From Jiangella asiatica (lineage in GTDB: Bacteria; Actinomycetota; Actinomycetes; Jiangellales; Jiangellaceae), in NCBI RefSeq assembly GCF_004349065.1, contig NZ_SMKZ01000002.1, positions 1 to 64,000 on the forward strand: DNA of 64,000 nt, given 5' to 3'. Positions 1 to 9,629 of the stretch are shown here, one piece after another (positions within the stretch are counted from its first letter, which is position 1; each line of letters begins with the position of its first letter). The notes beneath the pieces were generated by a model. The model was not told the origin of the DNA, made no database searches, and was given only the letters and a program-made list of their open reading frames with translations. The translations under genes and the position numbers were made by a program.

Positions 1-1180
1 GGCCGGTGGGCTGGTAGATGCGTGTGGGGTCCAGGACGAGCTCGCGTAGGAGTTCGCCGGTGGGGGCGTTGATGATGCGGATGTCGAGGTCGTGGACGAG
101 GGCCAGGACGTAGGTTCCGGTGTGGGTTCGCCCGATCCCGATGCGGTGGAGCGTGCCGTTGTGGCGCAGTGTGATGGATCCGGCTGTGGAGACCCGGTCA
201 TGGCGGACGCGGTCGTGGGTGTCGCCGGAGCGGTCGGCGCCGGGGGTGGCTTTGGGGCGCGCGGCGTAGGCGGTGGCCGGGGTGGCGCGGTGTGGCAGGG
301 ACCGGTGCGGGCGGCGGTGGTTGTACTCGTCGGCGAAGTCGTCGAGCAGTGCCTGCAGCTGGTCGATCGTGGTGGGCTGGACGGGCTGGGCGGCCAGCCA
401 CTTCTTCATCGTGGCCTGGAATCGTTCGACCTTGCCCTGGGTGGTCGGGTGGTTCGGTTTGCCGTTCTTCTGCACGATGCCTCGGCGGCGCAGCTCGTGC
501 TCCAGGGCGGTGCGTCCGCCCTTTCGGCCCTGTCCGGCCAGTCGCACGGTGTAGACCATGCCGTTGTCGGTGAGCGTGGAGGCGGGGTATCCGTGCAGGC
601 TGGCGGCTTGGCGGACGGTGTCCAGCACGATCTTGGCGGTGACGCGTGGCCAGGCGCTGAGGTGCAGGGCGTAGCGGGAGTGGTCGTCGAGCCAGGTGAT
701 GATCTCCACGTCTGCCCCGGGTCGCCCGTCGGGGCGGGTGAGGCGGTAGTGGGTGAAGTCGGACTGCCAGCACTCGTTCGGCATCGAGGCCTCGAAGCGG
801 ATGTAGGAGCTGCGGGGCCGCTTCTTCGGCTCGGGGGTGACGGCTGCCTCGCGTGCCAGGACGCGGTGGATCGTCGCGCGGGAGACCTTGGCGCCGTGGT
901 GGTGTTCCAGGTGCCAGGCGATGGTCTCGGCGCCGCCGTCCAGGCCGGCCTCGGTCAACTTCTTGCGCAGGACCAGGATCTGCTCGACGACCGCTGGCGG
1001 TGTCGCCGCCGGGTTGGTCTTCGGGGCCCGGGAGACGGGCTCGAACGCGGCCTCGCCCTGCTCGCGGTATCGGGCCATGAGGCGGGAGATCCAGCCCTGG
1101 GAGACCCCGTAGGTGCGGGCGACCTCAGACTGGGATGTACCGGCGAGAACGGCAGTGATGACCAGGCGTCGCTTCGACAT
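1..1180 (-). CDS. IS481-family transposase (3' end beyond window)
   Basis: DDE-type transposase of the IS481 family. The frame is open from an ATG at 1180 to the window edge (393 codons, close to the usual family length), so only a few C-terminal residues are missing. It starts MSKRRLVITAVLAG, followed by a helix-turn-helix (EVARTYGVSQGWISRL, about residues 19-34). An rve-type integrase core follows: WQSDFTHYRL carries the first catalytic Asp, LTDNG the second, and the last lies in the region around KVERFQATMKKWL. The C-terminal part has the typical EYNHRRPHRSLPHRATPA block. There are no internal stops, so it may still be active. It is transcribed toward the left edge. The family call is confident. 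Confidence 0.9.
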   Translation of the reverse strand, partial: MSKRRLVITAVLAGTSQSEVARTYGVSQGWISRLMARYREQGEAAFEPVSRAPKTNPAATPPAVVEQILVLRKKLTEAGLDGGAETIAWHLEHHHGAKVSRATIHRVLAREAAVTPEPKKRPRSSYIRFEASMPNECWQSDFTHYRLTRPDGRPGADVEIITWLDDHSRYALHLSAWPRVTAKIVLDTVRQAASLHGYPASTLTDNGMVYTVRLAGQGRKGGRTALEHELRRRGIVQKNGKPNHPTTQGKVERFQATMKKWLAAQPVQPTTIDQLQALLDDFADEYNHRRPHRSLPHRATPATAYAARPKATPGADRSGDTHDRVRHDRVSTAGSITLRHNGTLHRIGIGRTHTGTYVLALVHDLDIRIINAPTGELLRELVLDPTRIYQPTG

Positions 1181-1291
1181 GGCGAAGCGTCCAACGCCCA
1201 GCGGTCAGCCTCGCGACGCCATGCCGATGCCCCGAGACACCCCTATTCCGATGTCGTGAGACACCCCATTCCGATGTCCTGCGCCAGGACA
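1..1291 (-). mobile_element. IS481-family insertion sequence, one end outside the window
   Basis: The element end upstream of the transposase is inferred at about 1291. Read on the minus strand from there it begins TGTCCTGGCGCAGGACATCG, and the truncated IS481 copy near 46.69 kb begins TGTCCTGGCCCAGCACATGG at the same place relative to its transposase start. The other terminal repeat and any target duplication lie off the window. Both copies are also followed outward by ACTGCCCCCG, so the true end could lie some bases further out. Confidence 0.7.
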
Positions 1292-1324
1292 CTGCCCCCG
1301 CTACCATGTGATGTCTCAAACATC

Positions 1325-1364
1325 GACGACAGTCGAACCCTCGGTTGTGGGTTCGGCTGTCGTC
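1325..1364. terminator. Strong hairpin between two IS481 copies
   Basis: A 16-bp stem (arms 1325-1340 and 1349-1364, one mismatch, loop TCGGTTGT) lies directly past the stop codon (1363-1365) of the decayed transposase on the minus strand. On the plus strand it is followed by ATTTT. It could act as a bidirectional terminator. It may equally be part of the IS terminus. Confidence 0.5.
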
Positions 1365-1982
1365 ATTTTCGGGCCTGGTGGGTGGGCTGGTGGTCGCGTG
1401 GGGTCGATGGTGAGTTCGCGGAGGCGTTTGCCGGTGGTGGCGTTGACGAGGCGGACGTGTAGGTCGTGGACGAGCAACAGGACCTGAGTTCGGCCGACGC
1501 CGATGTGGTGCAGGCGGCGTTGACGCGCAGGGTGATTACGCCGGAGCCGTCGATCAGTTGGTGCGGACCCGGTCGTGGGTATCGCCGGATCGGTCGGCGG
1601 ACGGGGTGGCTTTCGGGCCGGTGGGGGTAGGCCGTCGCGAGGGTCGCACGGTGCGGGAGCGAGCCGTGCGGGCGGTCCTGGTTGTAGGTGTCGCGGAACT
1701 GGTCGAGCAGGGCCTGCAGCTCGGAGATGGTTTGGGATTGTTGGGTCCGGGCACGTAGCCAGTTCTTCGTCGTCTGCTTCGTGCCGTGGTGGTGGGTCAA
1801 GTGTGCCAGCCGATGCTGTCCGCGCCGGCGTCCAGACCGGCTCGGTCAGTTCTTTGCAAAGACGTAGGACGCTTTTTCAGCTTGTAGACCCAGGCACGGT
1901 GCACCCCTTAGCGGCGGGCGACCTCGGCAGGCGTCTGACCCTCGACGAACAGGGCCGTGATGACCAAGCGAGCCTTTGACAT
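1363..1982 (-). pseudogene. Decayed IS481-family transposase
   Basis: A second, broken IS481 copy in the same orientation as the first. The N-terminal piece starts at ATG 1982 (MSKARLVITALFVEGQTPAEVARR) and hits a stop where the HTH should continue. The catalytic core is missing. A C-terminal piece (LQALLDQFRDTYNQDRPHGS, then LPHRAT) is readable at about 1620-1760, and another frame recovers the final HDLHVRLVNATTGKRLREL block near 1370-1470. At least two frameshifts and a large internal deletion make it non-functional. Confidence 0.8.
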
Positions 1983-2168
1983 GGCCGACGATCTGGCACA
2001 TCAGCGCTGTCGGGTGGGAGCCCGCCAGTGAGGCTCCCGGACCCAATCCGGGTCCGGGAGCACGAGCCGACGATGACCCCTGGGGCCGCGGCGACCTCGT
2101 CCTGCGCGGCGCGTGCGTCCGGGTGCCGGCACCGGCCGGTGGGCGCCGTCGGCCTCGCTCCGTGAACC

Positions 2169-2222
2169 TTGATCAGAAGCGGGTTGTCATCGCCCTGGTG
2201 ACCACAATCCGCTCCTGATCAA
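2169..2222. repeat. Imperfect 19-bp inverted repeat in intergenic DNA
   Basis: Arms TTGATCAGAAGCGGGTTGT (2169-2187) and ACAATCCGCTCCTGATCAA (2204-2222) pair with two mismatches around a 16-base spacer. The surrounding 1983-2789 stretch has no convincing gene. The long open frame across it overlaps the AraC gene in another frame and lacks family features. The repeat could be a hairpin, a small mobile-element relic or a regulator site. Confidence 0.5.
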
Positions 2223-2789
2223 AGGATTGGCAGGCCGACAGCCGACATCGATGACGCGGCCGCCACGGGCACGGGCGAGCACCGGGCCCCGGGCGGGTCG
2301 GACCTTGGGCTCACGGTGACGTCACCGACCACAGGGCCGGCCCGAACTCGATTCGTTTGCCGAACCGGTAGGTGTTGGCCGTCACAGTGGATGACGATGT
2401 GGACCTCACCTGCGTGACGACGAACTATGTGCCACCCTTGCGGGCCACCTCTCGCTCCCTCGAGATCCGACCGATCCGAAACGGACCGTGTCGGCGACGC
2501 TCGAAAACGAGGCCACCCAGACGGATTGGATGGGTGATATCAGTGGAGGATTTGGGCGTTGATCCGCCGGCTGGCACCTACCTGCCCGCACGGCGATCGA
2601 CGACGAGGCGTACTGCGCATCGCGACGCGTTTACGGCTGAGCGAACGTTCTCCTACGGGAGGGGCCGTACGCTGCGCGTCTGCGCTTCCGGCCCGGCGAA
2701 GGCCGTTGACCGCCGTAAGGGGCATCTCCTAGCGTCCTGGACGAATCGCTCGCCCGACTCGATGGCATCTGGAGTGAGAGGTCACCTGA

Positions 2790-3731
2790 ATGAGCCCATC
2801 GAGCCCGAACCGCGCCACAGTTCGTGCTCATCCCGAGGTCTGCACCGGGATGCTGGATCCAGTGGTCGATGCGCGAGGCTGGTTCCCGCTCGTCGCGCAG
2901 GCCGACGCAACCTTGATCTCGACGCGGGACCGGTTGGCGTACGACGGCGTCCAGTCTCGCGCCTACTGCCTGGTCACCTCCGGGACGGGGCACATCGTCG
3001 TGAACGGCATCGGCTACGAGGTCGGCCCTCGTTCGCTGATCGGCATGCCGTGGGGGCATCACGTCGAATATCGCCCGGCCCGCAACGATCCGCTGCTGGT
3101 CAGCACCGTGCACTTGATTCCGCGACACGATGCGGCGGTGCCGGTCACGCTGCGCGTCGCCCACGCGCCTGATGATCCGTTGTGGGACAGCTCGCATCGA
3201 CAGGATCTTCCGGCGCTGCCGCAGGTACCGTTCCAACTCCGACACGGTGATCGCGTCGGCCTGGCACTGCTCATCGCCTTCGCGGCGCATTACTGGGGGC
3301 GCGGCGATGTGACCGCCATGGTTGGCCGGCACATCGGTGCCGTCCTCCTCGACGAGGTGTTAACCGCGCGTCGTCGGCTTGCCCCGCAGTACGACCCGAA
3401 TTTGCCACCGACGTTGCGCCGTGCCATCGCGTGGGCGGTCGGGCACGTCCACCGGTCATTTAAGCTGGCCGATCTCTGCGCTGCCGCCGGAGTGAGCCCG
3501 ACGACCCTCGGCCGGCTGTTTCGGTGTCACCTGGGTGCGGCGCCGATGACCTGGGTGCAGCATTTGCGGCTGGAGCGGGGTGCGCGGTTGTTGCGCGAGG
3601 GGACGCTGACGGTCGGTCAGGTCGCTCGGCGCGTCGGGTTCGCCGACGCCGAGTACTTCGCACGGCTGTTCCGCCGGCGCTACCGCATGACGCCTGGCGA
3701 GTGGCGGCGGCGCTCGATGAACGTGCCGTGA
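2790..3731 (+). CDS. AraC/XylS-family transcriptional regulator
   Basis: A 313-residue DNA-binding regulator. The N-terminal part (about 20-200) has a cupin-like ligand-binding pattern (YCLVTSGTGHIVVNGIGYEV, then PRSLIGMPWGHHVEY). The C-terminal 100 residues hold the double helix-turn-helix: FKLADLCAAAGVSPTTLGRL for the first HTH, and TVGQVARRVGFADAEYFARL with FRRRYRMTPGEWRR for the second. The architecture suggests a sugar-responsive activator. It stands alone and converges on the beta-helix gene (34 bp between stops). ATG 2790 is preceded by AGTGAGAGGTCACCTG, a weak ribosome site. The target is unknown; the neighbouring beta-helix gene is a candidate. Confidence 0.88.
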   Translation: MSPSSPNRATVRAHPEVCTGMLDPVVDARGWFPLVAQADATLISTRDRLAYDGVQSRAYCLVTSGTGHIVVNGIGYEVGPRSLIGMPWGHHVEYRPARNDPLLVSTVHLIPRHDAAVPVTLRVAHAPDDPLWDSSHRQDLPALPQVPFQLRHGDRVGLALLIAFAAHYWGRGDVTAMVGRHIGAVLLDEVLTARRRLAPQYDPNLPPTLRRAIAWAVGHVHRSFKLADLCAAAGVSPTTLGRLFRCHLGAAPMTWVQHLRLERGARLLREGTLTVGQVARRVGFADAEYFARLFRRRYRMTPGEWRRRSMNVP

Positions 3732-3764
3732 ATCGATGCCCGAGGCTGGCCTCCTCGGTCCAGG

Positions 3765-5528
3765 TCACGCGTTGCCGGTGACGACCACCTGCTTGCGGCC
3801 GCGTGGTGCGACAACGTCATCGTCGAATCCGTTCACAGCGTTACCGGTCACCGCTCCGGTAGCCGTCGCCGAGACCCGGATGCCGGCATCGCCGCGACCG
3901 GACAGGACGTTACCGGTAACTGTGAAGCCGTCTCCCCCGACGTACACGGCCGCTCCACCGCGCGAGGGGCTGATATCGGTGCCGACGTTCGCTGTCACGC
4001 TGACCCCTGCAGACCTGTCGTCCACCCGCACCAGCCCGGCCGGACTGCCGCTCTGGCTGGTGTTGCCCGACACGCTCCCCACCGTCACGCGTTCCAGGTC
4101 CACGCAGAGCTCATCGATGGCGGAGAAGGTGTTGTCGGTCACCCGGACCCGTCGGCACGTCGCGACATGGATCCCCGCAGGTGCGGCGCCGAAGGTGTTG
4201 CCCCGGATCTCCAGGCCGTCGGCGTAGTTCGCGCTGATGACGTAAGTGTCGTCGCCAGGCTCGGTGAGGTCGTCGAAGGTGTTGTCCGCGATCACCACGT
4301 CGGTGATCTCGCCGCCGCCGGGCAGGCCGCGCAACCAGATCACCTGCTGCCCGGGCACGTCGTTCGAGGTGCGGCGGAAGCCGGTGAAGGTGTTGCCCAG
4401 GATGCGAATGCGTTTGGCGCCGATACCGCTGTCCAGGGTGATCTTCACCGGCGGGCGCACGTTGGGGTCCCAGGTCTTGGGGATGACGACGTTCGGTGCG
4501 ACGAAGGTCAGCACCCGTCCCATCCCCGGGGTGGTCTGGATGAACCTGTTGTCGGCGATGAGCACATCGGCGCAGGTCGGCAAATGCAGGATCCCGATGT
4601 CGGCCGACGCGTGCGGAGTGTCGTCCACCGCCGGCTGATGCCCGGGATCCACCACCAGGTTGTTGGTGAACCGAATTCGCTCCATCCACGAATCCTGCTT
4701 GTACCCATGACACCCGACCGGCTTCGGCGACGGATAGGTCACGCCGCCTACGGTTAAGGGGAGGAAGGCACAGTGATCGATTGTGACGTCGCGGGTGAGC
4801 AGCCCGCTGTATGACCCGGTCGGCTCGGTGGTCCCTGTGGCGCCGAAATAGGAGTAGTCCAGCTGGATGCACTCGCGCCCGGCGGACTTCGGTCCCTCGT
4901 CGTCGTGGAACCCGGCGAACGTGCAGCGCTCGATCAGCACCCGCTCGCAGCCCGCCAGCGGGATGCAGTGCCGCGACCCCTGGCACTCGATGAACGAGCA
5001 ATCGCTGATCACCACGTCGCTGGCGTGATGGAGGTTGAACAGTGAGATCGGCCGGGCCTCGGCGTAGGAGCCGCGCATGGTCAGCCCTCGAATGGTGATG
5101 TTCGTGGCCCCGCCGCCGTACCAGGGCCGGCCCGGGGAGGTCACCGCGAACGAGATTCCTCGGGCGCGGGTCAGAGTGGCACCGTAGCCGATCAAAGTCA
5201 GGTTGCTGGGCAGGATCAACGGAGGTGGAGAGCCGGTCTTCGGGCTGATCCAGTACGGCTTCGGCGCCGGCGGGACGATCACACACCCGCCGCCGGACTC
5301 CCGGACAGCGTCGAACGCGGCGATGAAAGCGCCACTGCTGTCGGTCTCGCCGTCACCCCTCGCGCCGAAGTCGGTGACATCGTAGACCGGGCCGTTCTCG
5401 GCGGCGGCGGCCGGGGATGACATACCCGCCGTCGCCGCAACGCCCAGGCCAGTGGCCAGGCCGGCCAAGCCCAGGAACGACCGTCGTCGGGTGGACTCGA
5501 CGGGTGCGTCGGTGCTGCGATGCTCCAT
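3765..5528 (-). CDS. Tat-exported right-handed parallel beta-helix (pectate-lyase-like) protein
   Basis: Predicted secreted polysaccharide-active protein of 587 residues. The start was placed at ATG 5528 because a clean Tat signal follows (STRRRSFLGLAGLATGLGVA, ending SPAAAA near residue 40); upstream in-frame codons add only unlikely sequence. The mature part opens with VYDVTDFGARGDGETDSSGA, the hallmark of pectate_lyase_3/GH28-type folds. It then shows repeated strands such as IRILGNTFTGF, VVIADNTFDDL and LEIRGNTFGAA, the right-handed beta-helix repeat. The fold is confident. Whether it is a lyase, a hydrolase or a non-catalytic binder cannot be told by eye. The adjacent desulfation locus suggests a polysaccharide substrate. 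Confidence 0.85.
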   Translation of the reverse strand: MEHRSTDAPVESTRRRSFLGLAGLATGLGVAATAGMSSPAAAAENGPVYDVTDFGARGDGETDSSGAFIAAFDAVRESGGGCVIVPPAPKPYWISPKTGSPPPLILPSNLTLIGYGATLTRARGISFAVTSPGRPWYGGGATNITIRGLTMRGSYAEARPISLFNLHHASDVVISDCSFIECQGSRHCIPLAGCERVLIERCTFAGFHDDEGPKSAGRECIQLDYSYFGATGTTEPTGSYSGLLTRDVTIDHCAFLPLTVGGVTYPSPKPVGCHGYKQDSWMERIRFTNNLVVDPGHQPAVDDTPHASADIGILHLPTCADVLIADNRFIQTTPGMGRVLTFVAPNVVIPKTWDPNVRPPVKITLDSGIGAKRIRILGNTFTGFRRTSNDVPGQQVIWLRGLPGGGEITDVVIADNTFDDLTEPGDDTYVISANYADGLEIRGNTFGAAPAGIHVATCRRVRVTDNTFSAIDELCVDLERVTVGSVSGNTSQSGSPAGLVRVDDRSAGVSVTANVGTDISPSRGGAAVYVGGDGFTVTGNVLSGRGDAGIRVSATATGAVTGNAVNGFDDDVVAPRGRKQVVVTGNA

Positions 5529-5622
5529 GCCGGTCAACCTGCCGTACGCGGCCTGTAGCGGCCAAGCGATGCGGCGGCCGACGGTCAAATCCTCCGGCAC
5601 ATGACCGATCAATCCGGGGCCC

Positions 5623-6066
5623 TCAGTCGCCGTTCGCGCGGTGGAGCGGTGCGGTCGAGAACCGTAGACCATCGATGCCGGGCAGCGTCACCGACACGGG
5701 CGGGTTGTCCTGGTTTCGGGTCGCAGGGACTGCAGCAGCCGGCATCGCTGATGTGGTCCGTCGCAGTGGCGAACGCGGCCAGGTCCAGGTTGCCGCCACG
5801 CGCGCGAGGGCTTCCTCCCTGCCGGCCAGGACCGTTGCCAGCGGATCACCGTCGGCGGATCCCGGCCGTACGGCGGCCGTACCACCGGCGCTATCGGGAG
5901 CCAACACCAGCTTTACGTCCTGAAGACCCTTGTAATCCACCCGCTGACACGCCCGGCAACCGTCCACGCCGAAACTCCGCCAGAACACAGAGGCACATCG
6001 GACGCGAAGCGGCGTTCGAATGGAGCTTGTAGTGATCCAGCCTGAAGGTGTCTGTCTCATGACCAT
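5623..6066 (-). other. Possible remnant of a carbohydrate-binding protein; 5529-6166 otherwise without a clear gene
   Basis: The 638-bp gap between the beta-helix and dehydrogenase genes holds no convincing complete gene. One minus-strand frame contains a protein-like stretch (VDYKGLQDVKLVLAPDSAGG) that resembles the core of family-6-type carbohydrate-binding modules, but the flanking residues are not protein-like. It may be a frameshifted relic of a larger glycan-active protein. The resemblance is weak. Confidence 0.2.
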
Positions 6067-6166
6067 CGGCTCGTGAACCGCCCGGCTAAGTCATCGTCCT
6101 GCCTGCGTGCTCCTTCCTGCGACGCCAGCGCCGCCGTGCAGGCGACCTGACACCACCTTCCAGAAC

Positions 6167-7348
6167 TCACGGGGTGAGCAGGACCTTGATCGTGCCGTCG
6201 GTCTTCTTCTGGAACATGTCGTAGGCCCTGGGTGCGTCGTTCAGCGGCAGCTTGTGGGTGTGGAAGTGGTCGACGCCCAAGGGGTCGCCGGCGCCGGTGA
6301 GCAGGGGCATGATGTCGTCGGTCCAACGCCGGACGTTGGCTTGGCCCATGCGCAGTTGGATCTGCTTGTCGAACAGCGTCAGCATCGGCAGCGGGTCGGC
6401 CATGCCGCCGTAGACGCCCACGAGGGAGATCGTCCCGCCGCGGCGTACCGCGTCGATCGACGTGTACAGCGAGGCGAGGCGGTCGATGCCGGCTTTCTGC
6501 ATCATCGGTTCGGCGAAGGTGTCAGGCAACAGTCCGACCAGCTTCTGGGCGAATTGTGCGGTCGGTGAGCCGTGCGCTTCCATGCCGACGGCGTCGATGA
6601 CCGAGTCCGCGCCGCGGCCGTCGGTCAGGTCCCGTACGGTGGCGGCGAGATCGTGCTCGGCGTCCGGGTCGAGGACGGTGGCACCGCGCTCGGCGACCCT
6701 CGTTCGGCGTTCCGGGACGGGGTCGGCGCCGATGACGGGGTGGCCGCGGTGCAGTGCGATGCGGGCGGCCATGTCGCCGATCGGTCCGAGGCCCATCACC
6801 AGGACGGTGCCATCCAGCGGGATTGCGGCATACTCGACGGCCTGCCAGGCTGTCGGAAGGACGTCGGAGAGGTAGACGAACCGCTCGTCCGGTCCGTCCT
6901 GAGGCACGTTGATCGGTGCGTACTGCGCCTGCCGCACACGCAGGTACTCGGCCTGCCCGCCGGGCACCTGGCCGTACAGTTTCGTGTATCCGTAGAGCGC
7001 GGCGCCCATGCCGTGCTCGCGCACCTGGGTCGTCTCGCACTGGGTGTGCAGGCCGTGCTGGCACATGTAGCAGCGCCCGCAGCAGATCTGGAACGGCACG
7101 ACCACCCGGTCGCCGGGGCCAATCTGGGTGACCTGGCTGCCGACTTCCTCGACGATGCCCATCGACTCATGACCCATGACGTCGCCGGGCTCCATGAACG
7201 GAGCCAGCGGTTCGTACAGGTGCAGGTCCGACCCGCAGATCGCCGTCGTGGTGACGCGGACGATGGCGTCCGTGGGCTCGACGATCCGGGGATCGGCGAC
7301 ATCATCGACCCGGAGGTCGCGCTTGCCCTGCCAGGTCACGGCCCTCAT
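6167..7348 (-). CDS. Zinc-dependent alcohol/formaldehyde dehydrogenase (MDR superfamily)
   Basis: A 393-residue medium-chain dehydrogenase of the glutathione-independent formaldehyde dehydrogenase-like branch. It has the catalytic zinc region (AICGSDLHLYE about residues 37-47, GHESMGIVEEVG about 69-80), a structural zinc loop with four closely spaced cysteines (CCGRCYMCQHGLHTQC) and a Rossmann segment (VLVMGLGPIGDMAARIAL). The extra loop around VGLLPDTFAEPMMQKAG and the C-terminal HKLPLNDAPRAYDMF match long-chain members of the family. It probably oxidises an alcohol or aldehyde with NAD. It is monocistronic. ATG 7348 is preceded by GGGAGAGGACCAGCGCC, which supplies a ribosome site. Confidence 0.88.
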   Translation of the reverse strand: MRAVTWQGKRDLRVDDVADPRIVEPTDAIVRVTTTAICGSDLHLYEPLAPFMEPGDVMGHESMGIVEEVGSQVTQIGPGDRVVVPFQICCGRCYMCQHGLHTQCETTQVREHGMGAALYGYTKLYGQVPGGQAEYLRVRQAQYAPINVPQDGPDERFVYLSDVLPTAWQAVEYAAIPLDGTVLVMGLGPIGDMAARIALHRGHPVIGADPVPERRTRVAERGATVLDPDAEHDLAATVRDLTDGRGADSVIDAVGMEAHGSPTAQFAQKLVGLLPDTFAEPMMQKAGIDRLASLYTSIDAVRRGGTISLVGVYGGMADPLPMLTLFDKQIQLRMGQANVRRWTDDIMPLLTGAGDPLGVDHFHTHKLPLNDAPRAYDMFQKKTDGTIKVLLTP

Positions 7349-7999
7349 GGCGCTGGTCCTCTCCCGTGATGTCGTCTCGGTGTGGTCGGTGTACCCCGAG
7401 ACGACACGGCCATTCGGGGGTGCCGAGCCGGTCGGTCGGCCTCCGGGCGCGTGGAGCTATCGTCCCGACCGACGGTCACGACAGCCATCATGAATGGTTT
7501 TGGTGGCGGTTCGGGTGTGCGTCCCCGGCGTGCTCATCACGGTGCTCGGCGGGCAGGTGACCTGGGCGCTGGGCTTGCAGTTCGTCTTCCTTCTCAGAAC
7601 TGCCCGGCACGGCCTCCGGCACCGTGGCCGGTGTGTCCGGCGCCGTGACGGCCGCCGGCTTCTGCGGCTCGGTTTCAGGGGCGACCGGCGGCGTGGCCAC
7701 CGGCGACGAGCCAGATGCCACCTGCGGACACGCGGCCGGATGGAGCCCGGGCGATCGCGCGGAGCGCGACCTGCAGGACATGGAACGCGCCAGCCGCGAT
7801 CGGCTCGAGGACTGGCGGCGGCGAATCATTCCGCCGGTACCGGCAGCGACTCATGAACGCCGCTCTCGCGGGCGTCGTCCAGCTGCAGTCGGTGGTCGAC
7901 GTGATGGCGACAGACGTGGTGACGTGCAGGCGGCGACATCATGACCGTGTCGCCTTCCGCGCCGATCGACGAGGTCGTCCAGCTGATGCGACGAGACAT
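7349..7999. other. Gene-free stretch with possible decayed CBS-like coding fragments
   Basis: No intact gene is convincing in these 651 bases. On the plus strand, two frames near 7885-8070 read like pieces of one protein: SVVDVMATDVVT, then in another frame MTVSPSAPIDEVVQLMRRDI, continuing to a stop at about 8070 inside the end of the sulfatase gene. The first half resembles the start of a CBS domain. I read this as an eroded gene, with low confidence. Confidence 0.25.
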
Positions 8000-9484
8000 C
8001 TACGATCGAGACGAGCTGGTCGGCCCTGCGGTGGCCGAGGCGGTGTCCTGGTTCCGTGCCCACCTGTCGTGAGAGTCCTCGCCACCGGGGGAGGCGGGAC
8101 GGTCGTTGGGGTTGGGCGCGGGGATGGCGGCCCGCACCTCCGTCAGCCACGTGTCGAGGGTCCGGGCCAGCCGGCGCGTGTCAGCCGGCCTCTTCTCCGC
8201 GAGGTCCTCCGTCTCCGAGATGTCGTTTCGGAGGTCGTACAGCTCCAGGTGGTCGTCCTCGAAGAAGCGGATCAGCTTGAGGTCGCCCCACCGGACGGCG
8301 GCGCCAGGCGTGCCGCCCTGGTTGCCGTAATGCGGGTAGTGCCAGAAGACCGGACCGCGGTCGAACGTCTCGCCGCTCAGCAGCGGGAGGATGCTGACGC
8401 CATCGGTGTGCTGCTCCGGACGCAGCGGCAGCCCGGCAGCCGCCAGGAGGGTCGGGTAGAGGTCGGGGCTGGTGGTCAGCTCGCCGGTGGTCGTTCCCGG
8501 TGCCACCACGCCGGGCCAGCTCACGATGAGCGGCACGCGAACCCCGCCGTCGTACATCCATCCCTTCCCCTCGGCAAGGGGCGCGTTGCAGGTGGGCGAT
8601 CGCTCCGCCGTCGACAGGCCCCCGTTGTCGGAGGTGAAGATGACGATCGTGTCGTCGAGCTTTCCGCACCGTTCCAGGCCGTCGAGCAGTCGGCCGAGGT
8701 TCCAGTCGAGGTTCTCGATCATCGCCGCGTAGGCCGGATCGGACTGGACGGTCCGGCGCTGCACCCGTAGGTGCCGCAGATGCCAGGGCGGCAGCCGCTC
8801 GCCGGGTTCGAGGGCCTCGACGTCGGCCAGGCCGAGCTCGCGTGCCTTGTCCGCGTACTTGCGGATCAGGTGTTCAGGTGCCTGGATCGGCGTGTGGACG
8901 GCGTAGTGCCAGAGGTTGAGGAAGAACGGGCGGTCGTCAGCTGAGTTGATCAGTGCGATGGCCTCGTCGGTGAGCCGGTCGGTGAGGTACTCGCCGTCGG
9001 GGCCGTCGGTCAGGGTGGGGCATCCGTACGGACTGACGTAGGTGGGCGGGCGCCCCCAGTCGCAGCCGGCCACGTTGACGTCGAAGCCGTGCCGGTCCGG
9101 CCACGTCATGCGCGAGCCGAGGTGCCACTTTCCCACGTGCCAGGTGCGGTATCCACCGTCTCGCAGCGCTCGGGCTAGGGAGATCTCCTGGCTCGGAAGA
9201 CAGTGGTGGTAGGGCACGTCGCACAGACGTCCCACCGCATGGCCGCCGATGTAGTTCGTGACGCCGACGGTGGCCGGGTACTTGCCCGTGAGAACGCTCG
9301 CCCGGGTGGGCGAGCACACCGGAGCCGCCGCGTAGGCGTCGGTGAACGCCATGCCGTTGGTCGCCAAGCGGTCCAGGTTCGGCGTCTCGTAGAACGTCGA
9401 GCCGTAACAGCTCAGATCACGCCAGCCGAGGTCGTCGACGAGGATCAGGACGATGTTCGGCCTCGAGGTGACCGTGTCTGTCAT
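8000..9484 (-). CDS. Type I sulfatase (formylglycine-dependent)
   Basis: A 494-residue sulfatase hydrolysing a sulfate ester, probably on a carbohydrate. ATG 9484 was chosen because the conserved metal-binding start follows at once (RPNIVLILVDDLGWRDLSCY; DD binds Ca2+). The activation motif is CSPTRASVLTG, with Cys57 the residue to be converted to formylglycine and Arg61 its partner. Also present are the His/Lys site GKWHLGS, the HxPxxAP region HTPIQAPEHL and the DNGG metal site (IFTSDNGGLS). No signal peptide is visible, so it should act in the cytoplasm. It is last in the minus-strand run after two sulfatases and GH2, 145 bp behind GH2. The substrate cannot be read from the sequence. Confidence 0.93.
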   Translation of the reverse strand: MTDTVTSRPNIVLILVDDLGWRDLSCYGSTFYETPNLDRLATNGMAFTDAYAAAPVCSPTRASVLTGKYPATVGVTNYIGGHAVGRLCDVPYHHCLPSQEISLARALRDGGYRTWHVGKWHLGSRMTWPDRHGFDVNVAGCDWGRPPTYVSPYGCPTLTDGPDGEYLTDRLTDEAIALINSADDRPFFLNLWHYAVHTPIQAPEHLIRKYADKARELGLADVEALEPGERLPPWHLRHLRVQRRTVQSDPAYAAMIENLDWNLGRLLDGLERCGKLDDTIVIFTSDNGGLSTAERSPTCNAPLAEGKGWMYDGGVRVPLIVSWPGVVAPGTTTGELTTSPDLYPTLLAAAGLPLRPEQHTDGVSILPLLSGETFDRGPVFWHYPHYGNQGGTPGAAVRWGDLKLIRFFEDDHLELYDLRNDISETEDLAEKRPADTRRLARTLDTWLTEVRAAIPAPNPNDRPASPGGEDSHDRWARNQDTASATAGPTSSSRS

Positions 9485-9629
9485 GGACCGTTGCTCCCTA
9501 GCCTCGCCGGCCGCGACGCCTCCTGGACAGCTCGCTCGCCGTGCATGAACACGTTCTACGATCGGCATGCTAACGATGGGGTCGGCCCGCGATCCTGACC
9601 ACGTCCGTTCCCGCAGGGCGGTTGGACGG

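Noticed and set aside
92-1462. A plus-strand open frame over the IS481 element
   Set aside because: It lies antisense to the transposase, whose HTH and catalytic motifs are intact.
2372-3172. A plus-strand open frame overlapping the AraC start
   Set aside because: It overlaps the AraC coding region in another frame and is Arg-rich without any domain.
7488-7856. Small overlapping open frames upstream of the alcohol dehydrogenase
   Set aside because: No ribosome site, low-complexity translation on both strands, no recognisable family.
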